Below are positions 10,500 to 21,845 of a DNA stretch of 64,000 nt, piece after piece (position 1 is the stretch's first letter; each line of letters opens with the position of its first letter). The stretch is from Gamsiella multidivaricata (taxonomy: Eukaryota; Mortierellomycota; Mortierellomycetes; Mortierellales; Mortierellaceae): the NCBI RefSeq assembly GCF_025024155.1, contig NW_026251820.1, positions 1-64,000 on the forward strand, written 5' to 3'. The notes below the pieces were generated by a model. The model had not been told where the DNA came from. It did not search any database and saw only the letters and a program-made list of their open reading frames with translations. The position numbers were made by a program, and so were the translations under genes.

Positions 10500-10731
10500 G
10501 TCCAAAGAAATTTGATCGTTCGAAGGTGAGGAGAAGCGAAGGCGAAGAAGAGGCAGATCAGCATGAGTGGCTTACGCTCGCTCACTGCTCGAAGCCCTTC
10601 TCGCCTGTAGTTTCTTGAACTTGCGAGCATTCTCCCCTGAACCATCCCACCTGCTTTTACCAACACCAATCAGCGCGTTTTAACGTCAGGACGAACAGAA
10701 GCAAGGATTATCGATACCACATCGGACAGCA
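10500..10731. promoter_or_regulatory. Divergent promoter region TAN1 / EDC3
   Basis: Only 232 bp separate the start codons of TAN1 (-) and EDC3 (+), so both 5' leaders and core promoters must lie here. No convincing TATA box is seen. The arrangement suggests shared, housekeeping-type control; this is inferred from spacing alone. Confidence 0.6.
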
Positions 10732-13390
10732 ATGGCTTCTGCATTCATTGGCCTCAGCGTCAAAGTACTCTTGACCAATGGCACGTCCTTAAAGGGCCAT
10801 GTCGCCGACGTCGATCCGATCACACAGCGACTTATGCTACAGGACGGTATGTCATTGTCGTTTTGCCTACATTGGACCATTGACTAGCACAAGGAACATG
10901 AACTGACCTTTTCAACGTGTTCTTTGCCTGCCTGGATCGTTCTCGCAGTCATGGTCCAGCTTGTCCACGATAACACGATTAAAGTCATGTCCTCGTTCAG
11001 TGTACCTGGAGGAGACATTAAAGACCTCCAAGTGCTCCCTAATCAGTCTCCAGTTAATTCATTGTCCTATGGATCAGCCTCACCATCTCGCCCGTCTATT
11101 ATGCCCTCCACAACGACTACCAAGCACGGAGGCACGATGGGGCCATCAGCCATGCCATTGCCAGCCCATTTGCAGCCAAGTGCGACCTCCATTAGCGTTA
11201 CCAGCAGTGGTAGTAGGTCATTTCATGACCCAGCTATTGTCGCTGCCGGTAGCAGCAGTTTACCCTACCATGATCCAGCCATTATTTCCGTATGGAGCAG
11301 CCATGACCTTTATCGATCGTTTAGTCCTCGAAATAATAGTGCCGATCACTCAACTTCATCTCTCCTTTTTCAACTCAACGCCTTTTTTAGTACAAGTCAA
11401 GCGCCTCTCCAACAAAACCACAGCCGCCGCCAAATGGGCCAGAAGCATTAGCCAAGGTAATTCTCTTTCAGTTTTCGATAAGGAATGGATTGTTATCATC
11501 GCTGGATTTTTATCAGCTAACGAAGACAACTATTTGTACAGGAAATGGGCGCAACGAAAACCAGCAAGGCACATCATCAGAGCCGTGACAATCTGAATGT
11601 GGCAGAATCGAGTGCCACCGAATCTGTGAGTCGGGGACCAAGAAGGGCGCGCAGGGCCACGCATAACAATAATCACGCCAACAGCAACAACTACAACAGC
11701 AATAACAACCTGTCAGATTATGGTTCTCCAGGACCAACACACAAAACTGTAACAGGTAAACGATTTGTTCCAGAGAAGGACAACCATCAACTAGTTCATT
11801 GTCACATCTAATATTGGTATGGTTGCTCTCCAATTCCAGGCAAACGATCCTCACGAAGATACAAGGAAGTAGTGCATGAATGGGCGCAGGGCGACACAGA
11901 TGACTTCAAGGACGAAGACTTTGACTTCCAGCACAACTTGGGACTGTTCGATAAAGCTGCAGTCTTTGCAGAGATACGGGTGCGTTGGTTCTTTGCTTTT
12001 TTTTTTTGTGCGTATTCTGATTTAGTGTTACTTATCAAGAATCTCCATTTTTCTGCCACTACTTTATAGGAAGCTGACGAAACAGCGCCTGAATCTTTGC
12101 TGGTCAATTTGAATCGAAATCCGAACAGAGCACGGGCTATGGAGGAAAGCCTCATGCTGAGGAAACTAAGGCCGACTGAGAATGTTCTTGATCCAGCACC
12201 AAAGCCGCCTACTTATAGGGGAGTTAACAGCAAGGGCAGTGCTCATGGATCAGGCCAAAGCGAGGAGGATGAAGTTGATGATAGCGATGACGATGACTCG
12301 TGGAACAGCAGCAGCGTAGACGAATCCTCTACAATGACAAAGGCCATGGGAGCCGCAGCAGCGACACCAGGGCTGAAGATCAGGTCAAATGGAGGTGCAA
12401 CTGGTGCTACAACTCTAGGTTTGCCTTCTTCATCCGCAAAAGGGAACGGCGATGGGTGTAGCAGCAATGGCGGAGGCGGCGGCAAGAAACGCACTGTCAG
12501 GATTCAGACGCTTTCAGGGGTTGCTTGTCCAGCTGTAACGTCGCTTCAGATGCAGGAGGTCGAGAGGCTGTCAGCCATGGAGATGGGCTTAAGCGAGGAA
12601 CAGATGATCGAAAATGGCGGTCGAGGTGCAGCCATGATGTGTCTGCAGGCTTTGGGAGGGTCGAGAAGGATCCAACCCAACAACCACAACTCTGCACCTT
12701 TGGTGGTCATTCTCGCAGGAAACAATCGCACAGGGGCGTATGCTCTCTGCGCTGCACGGCATCTCTCGAATCATGGGTGCGTCGCGCTAGCATTCGTTGC
12801 AGGCTCGAATCTCGGAGGGCAACTCCTTCCGGTAAGTCGATGTATCACAACCAATGCGTAAAAAGTCGCCCTTCATATTCACCTCTGGAGGCTTGTATTG
12901 ACCTTTCCGACATTTTATTTTGTTCTATCAGCTGGTCGCATCTCAGTCGAGGTCGTTCCTATCCGCTGGTGGAGAGTTGATCCACACAATCGCCGAGCTG
13001 CCACAGGCATCCTCCCCTGTCGACCTGATTATGGATGGAATGCTCGGCTATCAGTTAACAGTTCGGGACATTGTCGACTCTGATGAGCGTGAAACGGTAT
13101 GCGACCTGATGGACTGGGCGAATGACAACAAGGCGCCGGTGCTCAGCCTGGATATGCCCAGCGGTGTGAACGGGACGACAGGCCAAGGGGACAAGACAAA
13201 GTTTTGTGTGCGACCCAAATGGACGCTTTGTTTAGGAGCACCCAAGGCTGGATGTCGGTCCAGATCAACAACGGGCGAATTGTTCCTGACGGATCTGGGC
13301 ATCCCTAGGACGTGCTGGAAGAAAGCAGGAGTGAAGGGTTGGGGGATGCCCTGGGGTGCCGATTTTTTGGTTGGTTTGGAATACTTGTGA
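10732..13390 (+). CDS. EDC3: Enhancer of mRNA decapping Edc3
   Basis: Seven exons (10732-10846, 10949-11289, 11391-11456, 11542-11755, 11840-11979, 12070-12831, 12932-13390) encode 698 aa. Edc3 is a P-body scaffold that binds Dcp2 and Dhh1/DDX6 and stimulates decapping. Order of domains: N-terminal LSm fold (FIGLSVKVLLTNG...VQLVHDNTIKVM), a long low-complexity linker, the FDF motif (EDFDFQHNLGLFDK, about residue 270), an acidic/Ser-rich linker, and a C-terminal YjeF-N domain (SGVACPAVTSLQMQEVERL... to the end) used for dimerisation. Exon 3 is tiny (22 codons); without it the linker frame hits a stop, so that splice choice (donor GTATGG at 11290) is forced by frame. AATAAA-like sequence follows the stop. 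Confidence 0.92.
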
Positions 13391-13739
13391 AATAAAATAA
13401 CCGATTTAGAGCGACTTGGCAGCATTCGGTGCTGCTTCATTCCCTTGGTGCATGATTGTGTGTTAAGAGAACAATGCTGGTAGAAGCGGGCTCATACGTT
13501 AGGACTCACAATAAGGTAACCACACTTGATTTTCGCGTCTATGGTTTGTGCCTTAATCCGATCCCGTGGCGGAGCCAATTCTTGTGGCAGTAGCGTTGAT
13601 TTGTTTATAAAAACGAAGACTTCCTCTACTTGCACAGAACGTCTTATCCCATGTATTTGGGTCATCCTCAATACCCTGCAAGGCGAGGCAGGGCTGGTTA
13701 GCATCACCGTCAATAATTGCACTGTGTTCTCCTTCGTCT

Positions 13740-13778
13740 GTAACTGGCTTATGGCAGGCAAGCGTTCATAGCGACGTT

Positions 13779-13814
<36 letters not shown>

Positions 13815-13858
13815 ACTGAAGCAGAATTCAGTAGGCGTTGGATTGTTCACCCCCTAAT

Positions 13859-13905
<47 letters not shown>

Positions 13906-14130
13906 TTCTATTGATGAAATGCTGTTGCAATAGTAATTGAGCTTAGTACGAGAGGAACCGTTCATTCGGGTAATTGGTAATTCGGCCTACCTGAGCAGGC
14001 AATAGCCCGAGGTTATCATCCGTTGGATTATGGCTGAACGCTTCTAAGTCAGAATCCGTGCTAAAACGCGACGATTACCGCCTTTTCCGATTTTTAGTTT
14101 AATACGAATAGACCCTCGGGTCCTGAATCA
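13740..14130 (+). rRNA. 28S rRNA 3'-region fragment
   Basis: The stretch from TAACTGGCTTATGGCAGGC to about 14130 follows the conserved 3' part of fungal large-subunit rRNA, including GAACGTGAGCTGGGTTTAGA, the GTACGAGAGGAACCG sarcin-ricin region and ATTATGGCTGAACGCTTCTA. It starts and ends abruptly with no adjoining 5.8S, 18S or rest of 28S, and carries changes at normally invariant sites (for example CAGAATTCAGTAGGCG). It is an orphan, probably non-functional rDNA piece inserted in an accessory region. Confidence 0.85.
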
Positions 14131-14527
14131 TACTATGTGAGGAAAACAATATTTAAAAAGATGGCCTCTTCAACAACAAATGTCAAATGAGCGAATGGTT
14201 ATACAAGACTTACAGCGACTCGAACATGATCCGAGTTTTTCTATCCAGTGAACGAAGGGCTTTGCACGCTCCGTCTTTGTCGTTATTGATCCGAAGCTAT
14301 ATACAAATGCGAGAAAGGTTAGGTTTGGTTCGGTGGATGAGCCTCATTGCATAAATGCAGGACAATTCACATACCCTCACTGCTTTCAGCACTGCTACAT
14401 CATCAATGGTGGGCTCGAGAAAGATCACCTGTGTGATCAGTTGTTCCAAGGTGAAATGTATTGTGGTTCTTGAGATAAGTGAGAAAGAGATGTGGCTCCA
14501 CAAACACACATCTGCACGTTATCTATT
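14131..14527. other. Intergenic, nothing recognised
   Basis: AT-rich sequence between the rDNA fragment and a dispersed repeat end; the open frames are short, overlap on both strands and have no family resemblance. Confidence 0.4.
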
Positions 14528-14605
14528 AATCAACTCTAAATTAAGTTTCAGAGGTGATGGATTTATATGGTAATAAAGTACACTGGACTCGGCTGAAGCT
14601 GAATA
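14528..14605 (+). repeat. Dispersed repeat, same as the outer end of the large inverted repeat
   Basis: The sequence with GAGGTGATGGATTT, GTAATAAAGTACACTGGACT and CGGCTGAA recurs at 35080-35154 and, inverted, at 24141-24215, at the outer ends of the 5-kb arms. This copy has a small extra AGCTGA duplication near 14596. It suggests that the arm termini coincide with the end of a mobile element. Confidence 0.75.
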
Positions 14606-15311
14606 TGTAGCACAAGGCTCCACGTCCGAAAGACTTGATCATTCGTGATGTTGGAACAAACGGAACAAATACACCCATAATTGCCCTACATTAGTAGAGA
14701 CAAGGACTGCAGTGAGACCAAAGAATACAAAAGACCGACAACGAAGAATATAGATCCGCACCTACATCGCGTCCGCAATGTCAGACTTAGTGATTTGCTT
14801 GTCGGTTAATGCTTGCACGCAAGCCTTCTGATACACTTGAAACCTGCAGGCTATGCAGAAGTCTTTGACCATCCATTATGAGCCAATGAATCAAGGTTAG
14901 AGTTATCACGCGCATCTTTGGATATCATTTTGTGCAAGGTAGCGATGTATGCACCTCACACACGGTGTGGTGTGAATTGCCTATATTGGCTAGAGGATTT
15001 GCTAGTTCGTCGTCCTCAATGAAAGTCGAATCACTCGCTGCTGGTGCCGTGGTCGCTAGACATGTCGTAGTCGTGGGCAATTCCGGCGATAATTCGTTTG
15101 ATGTGGAAGACGATACAGACTGTGCTTGAGAACTGGAGCGTGGCGGTGGCTATGCTGCTGATGACTCTGCTGACAATCTCTTTGGAGCGTCTTTTTTTCC
15201 TCGAGGATGATGTAGATGTGTTTGATAACGATATTTTGGTGTTATCAAGGGTTCAATAAAAATGATATCAGAAAGGGTCGTTGCTTCCTCGATACAGATG
15301 GAGACACGCTT

Positions 15312-15772
15312 TCACGGGGACAACGGCACTGTCATACATGTACCCGAAGCGACAAACGCTGCATACTGCTCTGTGTACACGTTGGAAGTGGCTCTCGCTT
15401 GCTCTGACACGCCGGGCAATAGCACTTCTGTGTGTTCATGCTAAGAGACGATGGTAACGTAGAAAAGAATGAGGCATGAGATGAACCAAACAAGGGCGAG
15501 ACAGCAAAAAAAGTGTTAGAGGTTAGACTTACAAACTTGATCGCGTTTTCAAATTTTTCCAGCCTCTTTTCCTTGACAGCTTTGCGAAGTCGCATTCCAT
15601 TGTCGACTTTGTTTTTTGAATTGTGATTCAGAAGGTACGGCATCACTATTGACCGCCACAGCTTGTCGAAGTCTGCTGCCTCGAGGACAACGGTGCTGTT
15701 CCTCACGAACCCTATGATGCCGATGTCCTTTCCATCAGCCCGATCAAGGTATGCCTGTTGGCCGTTGTCCAT
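15312..15772 (-). CDS. Unrecognised two-exon gene or gene fragment
   Basis: From an ATG at 15772 the frame runs to a GTAAGT donor at 15532; a CTTAG acceptor restores an open frame from 15440 to a stop at 15312, in phase, giving 122 aa. The first exon has AYLDRADGKDIGIIGF and FDKLWRSIVMPYLLNHN, the second HEHTEVLLPGVSEQARAT. The composition and the clean intron look coding. Further downstream on the same strand (14930-15190) a Ser/Thr-rich frame is open too but carries a TAG, so the gene may once have been longer. No family is assigned; it could belong to a transposon-derived or lineage-specific family. Confidence 0.35.
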
Positions 15773-16159
15773 GTTGCCGATTGGTGGAGGTGATAGGATC
15801 AGCCGCCCCACGCTTCTTGGGGTTTCCCCATAGCCGTCTTGTTCTTGCCGGATGACAAGGCAGAATGACGGTGGTGTCTCGTGGTGTCCGATAGTGCTTC
15901 TTTTAGTTTAAATAGTCGCGCCTCTCTCTTGATCGATTACCACCAGCTCTTGATTTCATTTCTCTGCATGCCAGGATAGTCTTATTTTGAACGTCGCTAA
16001 TATACATGTTCTTATTCCTCCTGATCCTCTATGATTACCTTTCCGATGCCACCTTCGACGCGTTTGCGAGTGGCACGTCAGGGTCAAGCGCCCTCCCTGC
16101 CTCCAGTTTTTTTCCACAGCAATCTCGAATAAATTGTTTACGAATGGACTTTCGAACAC

Positions 16160-16849
16160 ATGATGATGAGTGTTTTCAGCGGAACATTCAAGATGCGTCC
16201 TCTATCCGAGTGGCCGCGTGAGCTGCCAATCTCCGAAATGTGTGTTGCTCTCGTTGGAAATGTCGGAATTGTCGACTGGAAGGAACCAGGACTTGAGCAA
16301 TGCATTTCTGATATGTCGATGGAGGAGTTTATGGACGCCTACGTCAACCATAAGTCCATCCAGGACAATAAGGCCGTCGCACCCAAAATCCAAACCCTCC
16401 GGACCAGACATGGTTTTTTTCATTAGGATCGATGGCCGAGTTTTTCCCGTGTTCGTGCAACTGAAGCTTCATCAGGACTTTTCGAAAGAGGAACGGAACA
16501 GTGCCCTCAGCACAGTCTCTTCCGAAAAAATTGCCGCATATTTCACCAGAGTTCACTGTATATTTAGTCTAACAAGTGTACCTCCAGCTCATGATTATAT
16601 TTAATACAAATAAATACCTAATCGGTGCGGTGTGTGGAGCCACATCTCAAAAATCGTAATTTCTGCCCGGAGGACATATTTCAGCATGATTATCGCATAC
16701 CCCGCCAAGTGGACTTCCGAGTTGCCCGCACGACCAGATCTCAAATTTGAAGGCGAAGGCATGCGACAAGTTGTGATCAATATCGGAGTGAGCAACTTTG
16801 CTGAAATCTTTCCCAAGGATCTTGATCTTTCTTCATTCTTGAATATATA
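16160..16849 (+). pseudogene. Lineage-specific repeated protein family, broken copy A
   Basis: Coding pieces in successive frames: MRPLSEWPRELPISEM, then FIRIDGRVFPVFVQLKLHQD, then MIIAYPAKW and ARPDLKFEGEGMRQVVINI ending in SNFAEIFPKDL. The last part resembles the fragments at 25969-26169 and 33126-33326 (ARSDPEPELEDLTRISIDI ... NNNFAQICS). Frame changes near 16420 and 16600 and missing middle parts show decay. The family seems to be multi-copy in this genome; its function is unknown. Confidence 0.5.
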
Positions 16850-19194
16850 AAGATGCATGGCTGTACTCAATGATGTCAGGATATGATATGTAGTACTATT
16901 CATTGTGTGGCACGAGAAGGAGAGAGTGCGCGACCTTTTTTCTTTTTTTACATGCATATTGATGCGCATGCATTACTAATTCTGCGCGTGGATGATTGGC
17001 CTCCACATTTTACACTGCCTAGTGTACTCATCTCATGATGGCATTACCCTTCATTTTCCAATGCACTCTTGATAGAGTCCGCGTCAAAAAGTGCCAGAAC
17101 ACTTATATTTTTACATTAATAAATTTTAGTTCAGTCGATCGTATGGCCATTATTTTATATGAATTATCTCTCGCAATAGAAATCTCCATGTGTGATCGTC
17201 TAGCGCTCATGTCAGAAATTGAGCGCACAGTTAGCCCTCCAAATCTAGCCGCCGCAATATAACGTCGCAAATGTAGCCTGAATATTAAGTGGATGTGATC
17301 TATTCCTATGAACTGACAGTTTATATTCTGCATCTGCTCTCCAGCTCCAGTTTCTTGCGTCTGTCTCGCTGCCCTAACTCTCGACTCTTGCTCCATACGA
17401 ACACAGTCTCTGATCTGGAATGTAGATCCTGTCTGCTGTTCTATTTTTTACCGCGATTGTCATTCCTGCCATTACTGCCGCTCCTCCTGAAGCTCCTGGC
17501 GTTATCACGGTTCCTTTGCTCATACCCACGACTGCTGATTTCACTGTAAACTATCCACCGGTCGTTACAAGTGTCAAACCTCACAGGCGCGAACCGGGAG
17601 ATGTGAGTGGACTTGGCAGAAATCCTAGGCAATAATAAACCAGATGAAACGTCGACATATTCTCTCTTGTCTCCTTAGATACTTGTTCCCATCGCGAGAT
17701 CAGTGGGCTTCGCAGGATCGTTCGATTATATGCACGTCATTATGAACTTTTGCTTCCGTTGCCGCATACCTCCACCTTTCGAGTCTTTTTTGAGCTACTT
17801 CGGTCCAATTGTCACCTTCTGGGCCCAAACATTTAGGTCCCTTTGGTTCTAGGGAGTCGAGTTCCCAAGCGCAATGATCAAAGGGCATTATGAGCACGAT
17901 ATGATTCCCAGTTGCGCCAAAGTTGATCCCGTTGTCATGGCGAGTCCAATTGCTGTCGTCTTGCGTACCGTTGTTGTCTTTACGATTGCACAGGAGGCAG
18001 TGATGAAGGCTCTGCAGAAGCAGATTATTTTCCGCTACAGCCTTTTAGAAGGTGTTATTATAAATGGAAAATGAATATCAGCGAGTTTTGAATTGGTAGA
18101 GTGAATTAACACAATTAATACGTACTGAAGATGTATCCACCTTGATGCTGCTGATGATACATGTGGATGTAGGAGATGGGTGCTGGTTTGCGATGAAATT
18201 GATAAGAGCCAGGGTGCAACAGAGGCCATTTTTCGCCTATCAATAGACATCAAAGTCAGAAGGAATAGCAGTAAAAGTTCGCAGGGATATATGGCATAGT
18301 ATGAAGCGACTAGTACCTGCGTGGAAAACAGAGACCGTTTAATGGTGGGTGCTGGTTCAAAGGCTCGCTGCTAAGGGGGTTTTGTGTAGCGGCCCTTATT
18401 ATCTTCGTCGTACTTGCAAAGCGATCTGCCGGAGTTGTCGCCATAAAGCTTGTTCATGATCTGTCTAGCCTTGTACGACTTCTGGTGACATATAATATAG
18501 GCGCAGTGTTTATTTCGCGAAGAAATGTCGTTGCTGCTGACGAGGATTTTTTCTGTCGATGAATAGGGTTCCTGTAGCCAAAATAACCAGTCATTTATAA
18601 AAGCTGGAGAGAAGATAAAAAGGATGAAACTATTGGATGAGTTGATGTACGTACCTCTATCATAGAGTCTTTTTTGCCATACTTCAACGGGTGGGGTGGC
18701 AGGTAGCACGAACTCGGATGCGTTTCGATGTATTAGTAGCGCAAGCTGAAGGGTCTCTGCAGAGGTGCCAGACTTGGGATCTTCTCGCTACGCTTCTGGC
18801 CGCCAAGCGAGTGAAGAGATAGGATTCAGCAGCCTGAGTTGTCTCAAATCGAGAATCCATGACACCTCTACGAAGCCATTGAACAAAAGGGACATACAAC
18901 TGAACCGATTGCTCCAATATCTCGCCACTGGCCGCAGACATTGGAGACTTATACTATACCTGGATGCATTCGCCGCTGGCCGCGTCTATGTTAGGAGAAC
19001 AATTGCTGGTCCTGTTCAGATGTAGTGTCATCTCTATATTGCGTCACCTTTTGTTGACGGAAATGTTTTACGTGACCGACCGAGCATAGAGTGTCCATCC
19101 TGGTTCCATTTGGGGCACGGATGTCAGCACAATCTAATTTTCATTTCTCAAATTTGGTCTTCGCATTCCTATCACAAACAAGTACATTAACACC
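16850..19194. other. 2.3 kb accessory region without a gene call
   Basis: Several short frames are open (minus strand 17700-17897 with LEPKGPKCLGPEGDNW and 18371-18709 with CAYIICHQKSYKARQIMNK; 18684-18941). They look like eroded coding sequence rather than intact genes, but none could be joined or named. Composition is AT-rich with no long repeats. Confidence 0.4.
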
Positions 19195-21845
19195 ATGCCT
19201 CGCGACACTACCAAGCAGATTCCCTATGATGGCAAGACTGTACAATTTACATGCCCAGAGAAACTGAAGGTTCACCACTACTTCACCTCAGTCCCAATTG
19301 CGAGCTGGAGCGCCGAAAACTTTCTTGCCAAACGCCCGATAGTGCAACTGGACGAATTCTTGGAGGATTTGAGGGACATTGCAAGATTCAATTCAATCGA
19401 CTCGCACATATCTTTCTCCTTAATGACACTTTTCTTGCCCACTGAAAGCTGGATATCCGTTAGAAGCTTCAGATGGTCTCTGCCTTGTTCCGATTCATAA
19501 TACTTGTGGAAACAACGACAGATCTTTATTATCTCTCTCGTCAGAAGAATATCGTCGAGCAGCAAGATGCTGGGTACTCCTCGCCTTCCTTTGGACGTTC
19601 GACGCCGTACAATGAAGAGGCCAAGAATACAACCATCGAGAGCATCACCTCTGGAGTCGCAACTGATAACCTTGGTATGTGAACATGTGCCACTGATCTT
19701 GTAAATGAGTTTTCGCCTACTTTTTGCATTCAAGTTAATTTTGTCTCATATATGTCATAAATGTACCCTTCCTTGAGGGCGCATGTGAAGGTCACCATTC
19801 TGTAGTTTACTCATCACCGATATTTGTACGCCGTAGGTTCGCCAAATTCCAAAAAAGGGCGACTCGAACTTCACTTAAAGGTCCCATTCAAAAGAGGCCC
19901 TCCAAAACTATCGCCGCCACAGTCAAAATGAAAATCCGAGAACCTTGGTCCACTCTGATGAGCCACGCTCTTCTCATGGTATGTCTTCACTTGAGCCTTG
20001 TCAGACGGATGCACATGTGTACTCAGCTTCTTTGTGTTTTTAATATTACTTTAGCACTCTGATTGGCCTGTCAACTTGTTGACGGAGGAAGATTTCGAGA
20101 TGGATGTGGTCGGGAGCAGCAAACGTCGAACGCTCTTCAGGATAGCTCTAGAGAACTTGGAGCAAGTCCAGGAGCTAAAGAAGAAAGATGGGTTTGACAA
20201 ATTCAGGTGTATACAGTTCAAAGGTGCATTGTAAGTTGATATTTGTGCATCGCAAACCGCCGTGAATAAGATTTATGATAACTTCCTTATTCATGTTCAT
20301 TCTTTATACAGCACCGCCATGTCGGGAATATGGAACCTCTACTCACGGCATGCGAATGGTCTTTTTGGCATGGGATTTACGTCGGAAGCACATGCCATTT
20401 TTGAGTTGCCGCAGCTTCAAGTATATCCAGAACAGCTCTCCCGCATCGTCACGGCACTGAAGGAGGATTCCGCTGGATCGGCATAGGAGATGTTGCGTCA
20501 GACATACGCCCTGCAGCGGGATGAGTCGCCAGACTCAGCAATCATGAGATTCATAGCAATGATGCAAGTAATGTAAGTGGTACTCCCTCGCTTTTTTCTT
20601 TTTCTTTTCGTTTTCTTTCTCTTTTTTAATAATAACGAATATGCTATTATTGTGTAGCATCAAGCACGTCCTGACGCCTATTGTCGGCGGTATTGTACCC
20701 TCCGAAGCTGACAGCGTCCATTACTGGGTCAATGTCATCGAGGCAGGCCTACCTCTTGGTACACCGCTGCGCCTGCATCTGTATGTTGTTGTTGTTGCTG
20801 TTGTTGTTGTTGTTGTTGTTTTTGTTTTTGTTTTTGTTTTGTTTTTGTGTTTATTGTTGGTTGTATTGTTTTTAACTCCACGTGCTTGACTTGATCTGTG
20901 GCACTGTATAGAGGAGAAACTGGATCAACTGCAACCGCTGTGTCGAAGTCTGCCCTGGCCGAGGTGTTTGAAGTCGGAAAGGAAGCCCGAAAATGCGACT
21001 GCCTGCTGAGAGTAGATGGGCTGGAGGTGGGAAACTTCGAGGCAAAGCGGCAAGGATGCCCATGGATAGAAGCAGCCGTTCAGCTCAGAAAAAACAGCAA
21101 AATTGCCAAGAGCATCTTTCTGCAGCTGGAGCACCTCGGAGTGAGCAGTCCACCTACGCTCAACATACAAGGTATGGATGCAGGCTAAGACTTGATACAC
21201 AGCTCCAAGAGAAAGATGCTTAAATTTTATATCATCAATGGGATCAACGGCACTGGTCTCGAGGCTGATGTCGTATGAGGATATTTATGTGTTTGGAAAA
21301 TGCGGGCCTGCCATCGTCCTCCCAGAGTCCGTAGCAGATCTGGATCTTTTCTTGGATGAGAGCGTATATGTGCTATGGAACTTAGTGGTAAGAGGAGAGA
21401 GGGCTGTACTTTATGCGACATGGTATGATGTCTCCAGAGTTTCTAATGGTTTCTGGTCACAGGTGCATCTTCACTTGTACGCTCAGGATGTTCTCAAGAA
21501 AAAGCAGACATGAATACTGTCAGCGGTTCTCACAAGGAGAAGATGCAGTCAAGGGGGGATTCAAAGCAGGTAGAGGCATATTTAGAGTGGGAGAAAGTGG
21601 TGTTCCATACGCCCACGAAACCCATATCCAACGCCGCCCGCCCCTCCCCACTCGATTCTTTGAAAGCATGCAAGGATGACGGTTTCGACGAGAAACTGGA
21701 CCAGCAGACGATCATAGCCTGGAACGTGGCGCCAGTAGACGGAGTCGGGAATGATCTGGGTAAAAACGACGAACACGACGAAGAAAATGAACCAGCGGGT
21801 GAACATGTTGAGCATAGTTCTGGCAAAGAGAAAGCGGGCAAGTAA
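19195..21845 (+). pseudogene. PD-(D/E)XK-like nuclease-fold protein, broken lineage-specific gene
   Basis: Consecutive exons can be joined in phase: 19195-about 19497 (start MPRDTTKQIPYDG), a piece ending at 19978, then 20055-20230, 20312-about 20574, 20658-20780, 20912-about 21172, and a C-terminal part to 21845. The segment CDCLLRVDGLEVGNFEAKR has the D...ExK spacing of PD-(D/E)XK nucleases, followed by EAAVQLRKNSKIAKSIFL. A TAG at 20484-20486 interrupts the frame although coding clearly continues (EMLRQTYALQRDES) with correct splice sites beyond. The piece after 19500 is also shifted. A GTT repeat lies in one intron. Nuclease activity is only inferred from the motif; this copy looks inactivated. 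Confidence 0.5.
20781..20870 (+). repeat. GTT / GTTTTT microsatellite inside an intron
   Basis: A run of TTG/GTT units followed by GTTTTT units lies between the splice donor at 20781 and acceptor at 20911 of the broken PD-(D/E)XK-like gene. Intron position explains its tolerance. Confidence 0.85.
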
